The notes: generated from the letters alone by a model not told the origin. Shown: positions 46,044 through 54,415, numbered from the stretch's first letter. The stretch is 64,000 bases of DNA from Mycolicibacterium sp. YH-1 (GCF_022557175.1 NZ_CP092915.1:930001-994000), one strand, 5' to 3'. A program made the numbers and translations.

Positions 46044-47123
46044 TCAACGCGAACGGCCGCGCAGACGTTCCACGGCCAGCCGTCCCGCCCCCACCCCTTC
46101 GGTCGCAGGCAGCGAATCGGCGTCGATGACAGCGGCCACCTCGACCTCGCCGCCGGTGGTCAACTCGGTGTCGGCAGGCAGCCCGCGCTTGAGCAGGGCC
46201 AGTGCAATGGGGCCCTCGTCGACGTGGTCGATGACGGTGCCCAACCGCCCGACCGGGCGTCCGCCGGCCAATACGGGATCGCCGGTGGTGGGCCGGTCTC
46301 CGGATCCGTCGAGGTGCAGTAGAGCCAGCATGCGGGGCGGTTTGCCCAGGTTGTGCACCCGCGCCACGGTCTCCTGGCCCCGGTAGCAGCCCTTGTCGAG
46401 ATGCACCGCACCCTCACCCGGGCCGCCGATCCAGCCCACCTCGTGCGGGATGGTGCGTTCGTCGGTGTCCACGCCGAGGCGCGGCCGCAGCGCCGCCACG
46501 CGGTGCGCCTCATAGGCCCAGATGCCCGCGGGCCGGGCTCCGGCGGCAACCAGCCGGCTCTGCACTTGCTCGGCCTGATCGCGTGGCACCAGGACGTCCA
46601 CGTCGGTCGCACCGAGGCGTCGGACGAATCCGCCGTCGGGAAGCGCAGTCGCCGTCCCCACGGCGGGCAGTTCGGCAAGCCCCAGCGCGTCCAGAACCGG
46701 GGCTCCCGTCACAGCGGGCCCGAGCAGCGACAGAACGGCCAGGTCAGCGGGTTCCACGACGACGTCGGCCCAGAAGATCATCCGGCGCAGGAAGGCCAGA
46801 AGCGGTTCACCGCGCCACGATTCGGTGTCCAAGAAGGTGACACCGTCGAGGTCGACCTGGAACCAGTGATCTTCGACACGGCCCTGCCCGTCAAGGCTCA
46901 GATTCTCGGCCACCACACCGTCGGGCAGGTCGCTGACGTGTTGGCTGGAGATGGTGTGCAGCCAGGTGAGTCGGTCCTTTCCGGTCAGTGCGAGCACGGC
47001 GCGGTGCGAACGGTCGACGATCACGACGGACTCGGACGCTGCGCGTTGCTCCCCGAACGGATCGCCGTGGTGCCACGTGGCGCCTGCGTCGGGGGACGTA
47101 TCTGGTGCGGGAACTGCGGACAT
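46044..47123 (-). CDS. YgfZ/GcvT folate-binding protein (Rv0811c-like)
   Basis: This is a 359-residue member of the tetrahydrofolate-dependent GcvT-like family involved in Fe-S cluster maintenance. The signature KGCYRGQETVAR lies near residue 240. The N-terminal part has the folate-binding fold (VIVDRSHRAVLALTGKDRLTWLH). It is divergent from the aminodeoxychorismate lyase gene by 41 bases, so two folate-linked genes share a promoter region. Confidence 0.9.
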   Translation of the reverse strand: MSAVPAPDTSPDAGATWHHGDPFGEQRAASESVVIVDRSHRAVLALTGKDRLTWLHTISSQHVSDLPDGVVAENLSLDGQGRVEDHWFQVDLDGVTFLDTESWRGEPLLAFLRRMIFWADVVVEPADLAVLSLLGPAVTGAPVLDALGLAELPAVGTATALPDGGFVRRLGATDVDVLVPRDQAEQVQSRLVAAGARPAGIWAYEAHRVAALRPRLGVDTDERTIPHEVGWIGGPGEGAVHLDKGCYRGQETVARVHNLGKPPRMLALLHLDGSGDRPTTGDPVLAGGRPVGRLGTVIDHVDEGPIALALLKRGLPADTELTTGGEVEVAAVIDADSLPATEGVGAGRLAVERLRGRSR

Positions 47124-47164
47124 GTCTCAACTCTACGGAGAACTGCACGGATAACCTCAGTCCC

Positions 47165-48055
47165 ATGACACCCCGCATCGACGCCGACGTTGTCGTCGTC
47201 CGATTGGGTGTCGGCTCGGACGGTGTCGGATGGGGCCCCGAGGTCATCGATGCCCGTACGCCGGCGCTCCACGCCGACGACCCCATGATCGCGCGCGGTG
47301 ACGGCATCTTCGAGACCCTCCTGGTACGAGACGGCGTGCCGTGTCTGTTGACCGCGCACCTGGCCCGGCTGGCCGCGTCGGCCGAGACCGTCGGGCTGCC
47401 CGCGCCCGACCTCGGTCGCTTTCGGGCGGCGGTCGATGTCGCTGTGTCGCGGTGGTCTGGGGGTGAGGCGGTGCTGCGACTGCTGCACGGACGTGGCCGC
47501 GAGGGCGGGGCGAACGGGTTCGTGACGGTGTCGGCGCTACCCGAGCGCGCCCTCGTGGCGCGACGTGACGGTGTGACTGCAGTGACGGTCGACCGCGGGC
47601 TACCGGCGTACGACGTCGACGCTGCGCCGTGGTCGCTGGCTCGGGTCAAGTCGCTGTCCTACGCCATGTTCGCCGCGGCGCAGCGGCATGCCGAGCGGCT
47701 GGGTGCCACCGACGTCATCCTCGTGTCCGCCGATGGATTCGTGCTGGAGGGGGCGCGGTCGACTGTCGTGATCGCACCGGAACCTGGCGTGCTGCTGACG
47801 CCGCCGCCGTCGTCGCCGTTGCTACCGGGCACCACCGCGCAGGCATTGTTCGCCGTGGCGCGCCGCGGTGGCTGGCGATGCGATGCCCGGCAGCTCCGTG
47901 TCGAGGATCTTCATGCCGCACAAGGGCTTTGGCTGCTCTCCAGCGTGACGCTGGCAGCCCGGGTTGGGGTGCTTGACGGCACCGTCCTGCCGGTCGCGCC
48001 CATGGCGGCCGAGGTGGTCGAACTCGTTGACGCGGCGGTCCAGGCGGGCGGCTGA
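47165..48055 (+). CDS. pabC: aminodeoxychorismate lyase (PLP class IV aminotransferase fold)
   Basis: This is a 296-residue fold-type IV PLP enzyme that makes p-aminobenzoate for folate. The PLP Lys is in LARVKSLSYA near residue 160. GDGIFETLLVRDG and VLEGARSTVVIA near residue 195 are usual in the family. Rv0812, which occupies the same place, has been described as the lyase of M. tuberculosis. TAACCT lies 7 bases before ATG 47165, so the mRNA is probably leaderless. The gene is followed by the unusual structured region at 48056-48327. Confidence 0.88.
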   Translation: MTPRIDADVVVVRLGVGSDGVGWGPEVIDARTPALHADDPMIARGDGIFETLLVRDGVPCLLTAHLARLAASAETVGLPAPDLGRFRAAVDVAVSRWSGGEAVLRLLHGRGREGGANGFVTVSALPERALVARRDGVTAVTVDRGLPAYDVDAAPWSLARVKSLSYAMFAAAQRHAERLGATDVILVSADGFVLEGARSTVVIAPEPGVLLTPPPSSPLLPGTTAQALFAVARRGGWRCDARQLRVEDLHAAQGLWLLSSVTLAARVGVLDGTVLPVAPMAAEVVELVDAAVQAGG

Positions 48056-48073
48056 ATCGGGCCCGAAAATTGG

Positions 48074-48102
48074 TTGTCGGCCTGCCGGTTCGGGAGTACG
48101 GT
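48074..48102 (+). promoter_or_regulatory. promoter of the structured transcript downstream of pabC
   Basis: TTGTCG (48074-48079) and TACGGT (48097-48102) are separated by the ideal 17 bases. Transcription would start near 48109, in a region with no annotated gene on the plus strand before pucR at 50062. Confidence 0.5.
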
Positions 48103-48108
48103 CGCTCG

Positions 48109-48300
48109 TACACGTGAAGGGAGGTGGTCCGACAAATTGATTGGCATATGGACATGTGAGGTGGCTGCCCGCTAGCAGCGCCGGGGAGTCGTTGCTCTAC
48201 GCGCAAACGAGACACCTGCGCGCGCTAGCGAATTCCCTGCAGCCACCCGGCCCCCGAGCCCCTCGGTCGTCCACCAAGGAGAACCACGGCTCGGGGGCCG
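48109..48300 (+). ncRNA. candidate structured small RNA with tiny internal ORF
   Basis: The predicted RNA of about 190 bases opens with AAGGGAGGTGGTCC (48117-48130), an unusually long match to the 16S anti-Shine-Dalgarno end. A TTG-initiated 12-codon ORF (MIGIWTCEVAAR, 48137-48175) follows. Two nested perfect stems form next: GGTGGCTGC/GCAGCCACC (48160-48168 with 48239-48247) and CGCTAGC/GCTAGCG (48170-48176 with 48224-48230). A 12-base terminator-like stem closes it. Translation of the small ORF would open the first two stems. I do not recognise this element; an sRNA, a leader peptide or a small protein are all possible. Confidence 0.45.
48249..48299 (+). terminator. 12-base perfect stem-loop, terminator-like
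   Basis: GGCCCCCGAGCC (48249-48260) pairs perfectly with GGCTCGGGGGCC (48288-48299) around a 27-base loop. There is no U-tract, as is common in mycobacteria. It sits 28 bases beyond the 3' end of ridA on the other strand and may stop transcription in both directions. Confidence 0.55.
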
Positions 48301-48327
48301 CTCCATGTCTGGGGGTCGCGGAGCGAG

Positions 48328-48714
48328 TCAGTTCAGAGCGACGATGGCGTCGATCTCGACGGTGGCGCCCAGGGGCAGTGCCGCAACCTCGATGGTGGTG
48401 CGCGCCGGGAAGGCTGTGTCGAAGAACTCCGCGTAGGCGGCGTTGATATCGGCGAACGAACCCAGGCGGGTGGTGTAGATCGTGGCCCGCAGGATGCGGC
48501 TGAGATCGGTACCGGCCTCTGCGCACACTGCGGCCAGGTTGGTCAGGCTCTGACGCACCTCGCCGGCGATGTCGGTGGCCTCGATCGTGCCGGTGGCGGG
48601 GTTCAGCGGCAATGAGCCCGAGCAGTACAGGACGCCGGCATGGGCGACGGCTTGCACGTATGGGCCCACTGCGGCGGGGGCTGAGGCTGAGGCGATCGTT
48701 CGGAGTTCACTCAT
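48328..48714 (-). CDS. RidA-family enamine/imine deaminase
   Basis: This 128-residue protein belongs to the YjgF/YER057c/UK114 family, which hydrolyses reactive imine intermediates. VGPYVQAVAHAGVLYCSGSLPLNP near residue 15 and the conserved Arg in ILRATIYTT near residue 85 are visible. It lies 16 bases after the D-amino-acid dehydrogenase gene in one operon. DadA-type enzymes produce imino acids, so the pairing makes biochemical sense. Confidence 0.9.
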   Translation of the reverse strand: MSELRTIASASAPAAVGPYVQAVAHAGVLYCSGSLPLNPATGTIEATDIAGEVRQSLTNLAAVCAEAGTDLSRILRATIYTTRLGSFADINAAYAEFFDTAFPARTTIEVAALPLGATVEIDAIVALN

Positions 48715-48730
48715 GAGGCTTTGTTTCCGT

Positions 48731-49969
48731 TCATCGAAGGGGGTCGACGGCGCGCAGCGCAGCCGGTGTCTGGCGTGTTGTCATCTGCTGCGCGAGCAGT
48801 TTTCCGGTGATCGGGCCCAGGGTGATACCCCACATGCCATGGCCGCCCGCGATGAAGACCGCAGGGTTGGTCGATCGCCCGATTAGAGGGAGGCCATCGG
48901 CAGTGCATGGCCGCGCACCCACCCACTCGTCCTCGCGCTCGTCCAGGTGAGCACCGGACAGCAGTTCCGAGGCCGCGTCACGCAGCACGCTTATGCGCCG
49001 AGGGTCCGCGGGCGCTTCGACATCGCGAAACTCCATCATGCCTGCGACGCGGAGGCGATCGCCGACAGGCGTGCAGGCCACTCGCTGGGCGGGGAAGTAC
49101 ACGGGTCCGCGCGGGAGGTGGTCGACCTTCACGGTGAAGCTGTAGCCGCGTCCGGCCTGCACCAGCCGTTTGACGCCGTAGGGCTTGACGAGGTTGTTGA
49201 GCCGGGCCCCGGTCGCGATCACCACGGCGTCGAAGTGCCGGCCTGCGACCCGTACGCCGGCGCCGTCATCGTCGATGCGGTCAACGGCCGTGTCGCGCAC
49301 GATGGTGCCGCCCCTGGCCTGAACTGAATCGGCGACCGAGTGGACGAAGGCCGCAGGATTGAGGAACCGCTCGTCGAGAATGCGGATCGCGGCGTTGACC
49401 TCGGAGGACAGTGCGGGCTCCTCCGCGCGCGCCCGCTCTCCGTCGAGTAGCTCGAAGTTGACCGACTGGCCCGCTGCACGGATCTGTTCGAACTCCTCGA
49501 GCAGCACCTTGCGATCGGTTGCGTTGCGATAGGCGGCGATGAAAGGAACTGCGGGAAGCGACTTCTCCGCGAGGCTCAGTTCCATTTCCTCGAACGCGGC
49601 AAGCGCTTCGTTGTTGAGCGGGATCAGTGCCTTCATGGCCTTCTCCCACCGGGTGGCGGTGCTGTTGCGCGCGAACTGCGCAAGAAAGCGAAGCAGCTTC
49701 GGGTTGAGGCTGGGCGGGACGTAGACCGGTGAGGAGGGGCTCAGCAGGGCCCGCAGTCCGTACTTCAGCACCGCGGGCTCCGGCAGGGGAGTGGCGATGC
49801 TGGGCGTCAGCCAGCCGGCGTTACCCCAACTCGATCCGGCGGCGACGTCCTCGCGATCAAACACAGTGACATCGACGTCGTGCTCCTGCAGGTACCAGGC
49901 GGTGCACAGGCCGACCATGCCGGCACCGATCACCGCGACTCGCTTCAGTGGCGCACTGTTTGTGTTCAC
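48731..49969 (-). CDS. D-amino-acid dehydrogenase (DadA-like FAD oxidoreductase)
   Basis: This is a 412-residue FAD-dependent amine oxidoreductase of the DAO fold. The FAD motif VAVIGAGMVGLCTAWYL starts near residue 10. GSSWGNAGWLTPS and the C-terminal GGHGMWGITLGPITGKLLA match DadA. It deaminates D-amino acids to imino/keto acids, passing electrons to the respiratory chain. The start is GTG 49969, 93 bases from the divergent PucR-type regulator. M. tuberculosis has no equivalent between Rv0812 and Rv0813c. Confidence 0.88.
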   Translation of the reverse strand: MNTNSAPLKRVAVIGAGMVGLCTAWYLQEHDVDVTVFDREDVAAGSSWGNAGWLTPSIATPLPEPAVLKYGLRALLSPSSPVYVPPSLNPKLLRFLAQFARNSTATRWEKAMKALIPLNNEALAAFEEMELSLAEKSLPAVPFIAAYRNATDRKVLLEEFEQIRAAGQSVNFELLDGERARAEEPALSSEVNAAIRILDERFLNPAAFVHSVADSVQARGGTIVRDTAVDRIDDDGAGVRVAGRHFDAVVIATGARLNNLVKPYGVKRLVQAGRGYSFTVKVDHLPRGPVYFPAQRVACTPVGDRLRVAGMMEFRDVEAPADPRRISVLRDAASELLSGAHLDEREDEWVGARPCTADGLPLIGRSTNPAVFIAGGHGMWGITLGPITGKLLAQQMTTRQTPAALRAVDPLR

Positions 49970-50049
49970 GCACTACATACTGTGCCCTGCAATCCATTAG
50001 GGGCGATGTCAGAACTGGACACCATGGCAGCTCGCGGCTGTTCGGGATC

Positions 50050-50055
50050 TACAGT
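50050..50055 (+). promoter_or_regulatory. -10 element of the pucR-type regulator, leaderless
   Basis: TACAGT ends 6 bases before ATG 50062. The divergent spacer (49970-50061) also has TATGTA on the minus strand only 4 bases ahead of the dadA GTG, so both messages may be leaderless or nearly so. Confidence 0.4.
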
Positions 50056-50061
50056 CTGTTC

Positions 50062-51555
50062 ATGCTTCAAGGCGTGGATTTCTGCGAGGCGTTGGGTACC
50101 GGGGTTGTAACGACCCTGGTCGAGGGCAGCCCACGTGTTGTGACAGCGGTACACCTGTGGGGTGACCACTTGGCAGCAGGCGCCGGTTCGCTGATAGCTG
50201 CCGTCGGTGCCACCGAGGAACAGATGCAGAGGCAGGTCGTCGAGCTGGCCGCCAGTGTCGCCGCTGCCGTAGTCGTTCTGCCGCAACCAGTCTCAGATGC
50301 CGTCCGAGCCTGCGGCGCCGAGCGGGGCGTCACGTTGGCGGCGTTGAACCCACAGATGGACTGGTCGCAGTTCATCTGGTTGGCGCGCGGACTGTTGCTG
50401 GACGGTCAGGCGGACGTGACGCGTCCCGCATCGGCGCAGCAGCGGTTGTTCGCGTTGGCCGAGGTGGTGGCCAAGATTCTGGACTCGCCGGTCACGATCG
50501 AAGACGCCCGCAGCCGTGTGGTCGCCTACTCGGCGACCACACACCGTGCCGACGTCACCCGGACGTCAACCATCATGGGCCGCGCAGTTCCGTCGGATGT
50601 CCTGAAGCGATTGCGGGCCAGTGGGGTTCTCAAGAGGTTGGCCCGGGAGAGCAGCCCGTTTCTGGTGCCGGCCGAGGAGCCGGGCTTTGCGCAGCGTCTC
50701 GTCATCCCGCTACGCGTGGGCGGCCAGCTGATCGGTTCGATCTGGGCAATCTCAGATGACGACCTCGATCCGGATCTCGAGGCGCGCCTGTTTGCGGCGT
50801 GCACCGCGGTCACGTTGCATCTCGTGCGGTTCTGCGCCGAACTCGAGGTGGCAGGAAGGTACTCGATAGGTCGGCTCCGCGCGGCGCTCGCCGGTGAGGT
50901 CGCCGCCGACCAGCAGGACGCGTCACTGGTTGCTGAGCCAGTCAGAGTTGTGGCTCTGCAACGACTCTCGAGCGTCGGCCCGCGCGAGGATCTGACCCTG
51001 TGGCGGACGTTCCTGCGGAAGAAGTCCTGGGAGGATCCTGTGCTCGTCGATGTCGACGCACAGGTGTTCGCCGTGGTCGGCGAGCGACCCGGCCCGGGCG
51101 GCTGGCCATGGCTGAACGATATCGCTGAGTCGGCCCCCGGGGCGCTCGGAGCGAGCAGAGTCACCGCAGGTAGCTCCGGGTTGGCGGCGGCCCGTGTGGA
51201 AGCGGTCGATACGCTGGCCGCGGCGCGCGACTTGAGGCATCGCTCTGCGACACACGAACAGGTTTGGGACACCATCGTTTTGAGCCGCGCTGTCACCGCG
51301 GTTCACACCGTGGCGCAGAGCGAATTGCAGCGCTTGCGCGATGCCGATCGCCTCGAGGGCACCGAGCTCGCCAGCACCGTGCGTGCCTGGCTCGAGCACT
51401 GGGGGGACGTCAACGCCGCCGCGGCCATGTTGAATGTCCATCCGAACACCGTGCGACTGCGGATGAAGAAGGCCGAGCGAATCATGGGTGCGGACCTGGA
51501 TACGCCAGGTAAGCGGGTCGCCGCCCTGCTTCTGCTACATGACCGCGGGCGGTGA
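50062..51555 (+). CDS. PucR/CdaR-family transcriptional regulator
   Basis: This is a 497-residue activator-type protein. The N-terminal 130 residues fit the purine-catabolism regulatory domain. A GAF-like middle follows, and the C-terminal HTH_30 domain reads WLEHWGDVNAAAAMLNVHPNTVRLRMKKAE. ATG 50062 is preferred over upstream codons because of the -10 element just before it. It is divergent from dadA-ridA, so it is the likely regulator of D-amino-acid use. The effector is unknown. Confidence 0.87.
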   Translation: MLQGVDFCEALGTGVVTTLVEGSPRVVTAVHLWGDHLAAGAGSLIAAVGATEEQMQRQVVELAASVAAAVVVLPQPVSDAVRACGAERGVTLAALNPQMDWSQFIWLARGLLLDGQADVTRPASAQQRLFALAEVVAKILDSPVTIEDARSRVVAYSATTHRADVTRTSTIMGRAVPSDVLKRLRASGVLKRLARESSPFLVPAEEPGFAQRLVIPLRVGGQLIGSIWAISDDDLDPDLEARLFAACTAVTLHLVRFCAELEVAGRYSIGRLRAALAGEVAADQQDASLVAEPVRVVALQRLSSVGPREDLTLWRTFLRKKSWEDPVLVDVDAQVFAVVGERPGPGGWPWLNDIAESAPGALGASRVTAGSSGLAAARVEAVDTLAAARDLRHRSATHEQVWDTIVLSRAVTAVHTVAQSELQRLRDADRLEGTELASTVRAWLEHWGDVNAAAAMLNVHPNTVRLRMKKAERIMGADLDTPGKRVAALLLLHDRGR

Positions 51556-51578
51556 CGAACGAGGATGTGTCCGCCGCG

Positions 51579-51839
51579 TCAGGATGCGGGGCCGGGAGCC
51601 TTGCCCGCGCACGCCCGCTGCGCGTCAACCCAGGTTTGCGGGTCGACTCCAGGCGGTGCGGCAGGACCGGCGGGTGGTGTGGAGATCCCGTGCTCGGCAA
51701 GGCATTCGGCGTAGCCGCCGTGGCCGATCGGGGTGGCCGGCGCCGACGGTGACGGTGATTGGGCGGGTTCGGCCGCAGCACCACACGACGTGAGCGCTAC
51801 GGCCGCGGCGAGCGCGCCGAGCAGGTGTGTGGGTCGCAC
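51579..51839 (-). CDS. small lipoprotein
   Basis: This 86-residue protein has a signal peptide with the lipobox LTSC at about residues 16-19. A Pro/Ser/Ala-rich linker follows, and then a short domain with two Cys (YAECLAEHGI and QRACAG) that could form a disulfide. GTG 51839 shares one base with the stop of the upstream nitrobindin-like gene (TAGTG). Function unknown; surface location is expected. Confidence 0.78.
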   Translation of the reverse strand: MRPTHLLGALAAAVALTSCGAAAEPAQSPSPSAPATPIGHGGYAECLAEHGISTPPAGPAAPPGVDPQTWVDAQRACAGKAPGPAS

Positions 51840-52504
51840 TAGCCGACGAATCGAGTCAGTCGGGCCGAGAGGTGGGGCACCAGTCCGCCGTCGGCATCGA
51901 CGCGTTCCTCGACGTAGGCGAGATCACCACCCTCGACGATGCCGTACAGCCGCTTGGCGCCGCCGACCAGCGCACCCGACTTGCTGCGTGCCAGCGCGTC
52001 GGTGGCCAATTCCCAGGACGACTGCGTGATGGGACTGCCGTAGAACAGCTCGACATAGCCGGCGGAGTGGGCCAGCAGTAGCTCGATGGCCTGGGACTCG
52101 CCCGGGTCGGCCGGATCATCGACGAACCGCCAGAACCCGGTCTCGCGCAGCCAGGCGACCTCGAACTCGCCGGTCTCGGACAGCCGCCACGACCGGGAAT
52201 CCCAGTTGAGGTAGTCGCGGCCATCGTGCGAGACCACGATCTGCTGGCCGAATCGGTAGTCGCCGTCGGAGTCGCGGCCCTCGCCCTCGCCGCGCCAGAC
52301 ACCGACCATCGGCAGCAGGGCCAGCAGTGCGTCATTGAGCCCGACGCCAAGCCGGAGGTTTGCGGTGTCCGCGGGAACCGGCAGATCGTCGAACCCGGGG
52401 ATGTTTCGGCCCGCGGTCTCCCTGGCGCGTTCGGCGGCCGCAGCAACGGCGCGGTCGCCGGATCCCGGGGTCAGACCGCTCGTCGACGCGTCGTCAGAAC
52501 TCAC
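51839..52504 (-). CDS. nitrobindin/FABP-like heme-binding protein (Rv0813c-like)
   Basis: This is a 221-residue protein of the DUF1794/nitrobindin family. The beta-barrel begins with the motif [10 protein letters not shown] (GxWxGxG) near residue 65, after an N-terminal extension. Rv0813c of M. tuberculosis has a fatty-acid-binding-protein-like barrel; relatives bind heme and nitric oxide. The start is GTG 52504, overlapping the stop of a 32-residue membrane ORF by 4 bases. The downstream lipoprotein is in the same operon. Confidence 0.87.
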   Translation of the reverse strand: MSSDDASTSGLTPGSGDRAVAAAAERARETAGRNIPGFDDLPVPADTANLRLGVGLNDALLALLPMVGVWRGEGEGRDSDGDYRFGQQIVVSHDGRDYLNWDSRSWRLSETGEFEVAWLRETGFWRFVDDPADPGESQAIELLLAHSAGYVELFYGSPITQSSWELATDALARSKSGALVGGAKRLYGIVEGGDLAYVEERVDADGGLVPHLSARLTRFVG

Positions 52505-52599
52505 AACTCGTCAGTGACGAGCCGGTACAGCGCATAGACCGCGAACCACGTGATGACCACGACGGCCACGACTAGCAGCAACTCGAAAATCAGAACCAC
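52501..52599 (-). CDS. 32-residue single-helix membrane protein
   Basis: This is a very short ORF from GTG 52599 to TGA 52501. It encodes a hydrophobic helix ([23 protein letters not shown]) followed by YRLVTDEL. Its stop overlaps the GTG of the nitrobindin-like gene by 4 bases (GTGA), the same coupling seen elsewhere in the window. A strong hairpin separates it from the sseC2 gene upstream. Small size leaves room for doubt, but the coding context is convincing. Function unknown. Confidence 0.6.
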   Translation of the reverse strand: MVLIFELLLVVAVVVITWFAVYALYRLVTDEL

Positions 52600-52618
52600 G
52601 ATGTCATCCTAGTTCTTC

Positions 52619-52665
52619 GGCGGGGCCTCGGCTCGGGGGGTGCCCCCGCTTGCCGATGCCCCGCC
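52619..52665 (-). terminator. strong nested hairpin after sseC2
   Basis: Outer arms GGCGGGGC (52619-52626) and GCCCCGCC (52658-52665), continued by GGC/GCC, enclose an inner hairpin CGGGG/CCCCG (52634-52648). It lies just beyond the sseC2 stop on the minus strand and before the next gene. It is a probable terminator of the sulfur operon. Confidence 0.6.
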
Positions 52666-52676
52666 TCCGCACTGGG

Positions 52677-52979
52677 TCAGGCGACCTTGACGTCGATCTC
52701 GTGGATACCGGCGCCGGACGGGGCGATGCTGGCATCGCCGTTGCCGGAGGGCGACAGTGCGCGCAGCGTCCACGAACCCGGTGCCGCGAAGAACCGGAAG
52801 TCACCGGTCGCCGACGCGACGACCTCTGCGGTGAACTCGTCAGAGCCGTCGAGAAGGCGCACGAATGCCCCACCGACGGTCTGGCCGGCGCCATCAACGA
52901 CGCGGCCGGTGATGACCGTCTCCTTCTCGAGGTCGACGCCCGAGGGCAACGTCACGCCTTGCTTAGGTGCAGAGCACAT
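52677..52979 (-). CDS. sseC2: SseC-type DUF1416 protein (Rv0814c)
   Basis: This 100-residue protein is strongly conserved next to thiosulfate sulfurtransferase in Actinobacteria. MCSAPKQGVTLPSGVDLEKE is the N-terminus; a carboxypeptidase-regulatory-like beta-fold (GRVVDGAGQTVGGAFVRLLD) follows. The start ATG 52979 is 2 bases after the cysA2 stop. A link to sulfur metabolism is supported by the operon and by the cysteine-rich leader ORF upstream. Confidence 0.88.
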   Translation of the reverse strand: MCSAPKQGVTLPSGVDLEKETVITGRVVDGAGQTVGGAFVRLLDGSDEFTAEVVASATGDFRFFAAPGSWTLRALSPSGNGDASIAPSGAGIHEIDVKVA

Positions 52980-52981
52980 AT

Positions 52982-53815
52982 TTAACTTCCCAACTCAATC
53001 GGGGCACCCACCAGGGAGCCGTATTCGCACCAACTGCCGTCATAGTTCTTGACGTTCTTGTGGCCCAACAATTCCTGCAGCACGAACCAGGTGTGCGACG
53101 AGCGCTCACCGATTCGGCAGTACGCGATGATCTTCCTCTCGCCATCCAGGCCGGCCTCCGCGTACAGCTTGGCCAGGGCCTCGTCGGACTTGAAAGTGCC
53201 GTCCTCATTGGCTGCCTTGCTCCACGGCACGTTGATGGCACCGGGTACGTGGCCCGGACGCTGGCTCTGCTCCTGCGGCAGATGCGCCGGCGCCAGGATC
53301 TTGCCCGAGAACTCGTCGGGGGAGCGGACGTCCACCAGATTCTTCTCGCCGATCGACGCGATCACCTCGTCGCGGAACGCACGGATGTCATTGTTCGGGG
53401 CCTTGGCCACATATGAGGTGGATGGCCGGTCGACGGTGTCGCTGGAGAGCGCACGCCCGTCGAGTTCCCACTTCTTGCGCCCGCCGTCGATGAGCTTGAC
53501 GTCGTCGTGGCCGTACAGCTTGAAGTACCAGTAGGCGTAGGCCGCGAACCAGTTGTTGTTGCCGCCGTACAGGATCACGGTGTCGTCGTTGCCGATGCCC
53601 TTATCCGACAGGAGCTTCGAGAACTGCTGCTGGTCGATGAAGTCACGCTTGACGGGGTCCTGCAGGTCCTTCTTCCAGTCCAGCTTCACCGCCCCGGCGA
53701 TATGACCGACGTCGTAGGCCGACGCGTCCTCGTCGACCTCGACGAACACGGTGTTGGGGGCCTCGAGGTTGTTCTCAGCCCATTCGGTGCTGACGAGCAC
53801 GTCACTGCGAGCCAT
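52982..53815 (-). CDS. cysA2: thiosulfate sulfurtransferase (rhodanese)
   Basis: This is a 277-residue two-domain rhodanese, equal in length to M. tuberculosis CysA2 (Rv0815c). The N-terminal half is an inactive rhodanese domain. The C-terminal active loop is YCRIGERSSHTW with Cys near residue 233. It transfers sulfane sulfur from thiosulfate to acceptors. ATG 53815 is taken; the open frame continues upstream through the DUF4395 gene but is spurious there. It is the second gene of the DUF4395-cysA2-sseC2 operon. Confidence 0.93.
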   Translation of the reverse strand: MARSDVLVSTEWAENNLEAPNTVFVEVDEDASAYDVGHIAGAVKLDWKKDLQDPVKRDFIDQQQFSKLLSDKGIGNDDTVILYGGNNNWFAAYAYWYFKLYGHDDVKLIDGGRKKWELDGRALSSDTVDRPSTSYVAKAPNNDIRAFRDEVIASIGEKNLVDVRSPDEFSGKILAPAHLPQEQSQRPGHVPGAINVPWSKAANEDGTFKSDEALAKLYAEAGLDGERKIIAYCRIGERSSHTWFVLQELLGHKNVKNYDGSWCEYGSLVGAPIELGS

Positions 53816-53862
53816 GTAGGGATTCCTTTCGATTGCTGTGGGGTTCAGTGGGGTGTTGGGGT

Positions 53863-54333
53863 TCAGGCGGGGACGTGAGGTGTTTCCCTCACTCGACGCA
53901 GACGAGCGACGAGCGGGTACAGCTGACAGCCCAGACAGATGTCGAAGGCGGCGTTGAGGAATGCGGCGATCAACGCGAGGGCGGTTGCCGTCCACCCCAG
54001 CGCTGTCCAGCCGAGCGCGAAGCCGACTGTGCCTGCCACCGCGAAGATGAGGCCGACGAACTGCGCGAACTTCAGGGGCGGTACGGGCTCGCGCTTGGTC
54101 ACCGGACCGAGCCGGGGCGAGATGAGCCTGGCGAAGATCTGACCGTAGGGCTGCCTGCGGGGGCCACCGAGTGCGCCCACGGCGAAGACCACGCCCTGGG
54201 CGGCGAGAAGTAGCGCCGCTGTGGTGTGGCTGACGGCAGAGGTGAGCAGGGCCGCCACGATGACGGCCGTGGTCACCCACGCGGAAAAACGCGGACCGCG
54301 AACGTCAACCTGATCAAAGTTCTGGTTCGACAC
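53863..54333 (-). CDS. DUF4395 membrane protein
   Basis: This is a 156-residue protein with three to four hydrophobic segments. The C-terminal motif CLGCQLY supplies a Cys pair, typical of DUF4395 proteins placed beside rhodaneses and thioredoxins. It starts at GTG 54333. It is the first gene after the polycysteine leader ORF. The M. smegmatis equivalent I recall (MSMEG_5788 region) is cysteine-regulated. Transport or reduction of sulfur species is a guess. Confidence 0.8.
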   Translation of the reverse strand: MSNQNFDQVDVRGPRFSAWVTTAVIVAALLTSAVSHTTAALLLAAQGVVFAVGALGGPRRQPYGQIFARLISPRLGPVTKREPVPPLKFAQFVGLIFAVAGTVGFALGWTALGWTATALALIAAFLNAAFDICLGCQLYPLVARLRRVRETPHVPA

Positions 54334-54415
54334 GAATTGCTCCTGCTGTTGGACAGTTGTTGGTGGGCACACCACGAGGGGCTGCTCCGAGTGCGACGCG
54401 AAAAGGGCGCGGGAC

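Noticed and set aside
48141..48446. 101-codon frame over the structured region
   Set aside because: Its second half is the antisense of ridA and is Arg-rich without pattern. Only the first 30 codons look at all protein-like, so no gene was called, although a small protein starting near 48156 cannot be ruled out.
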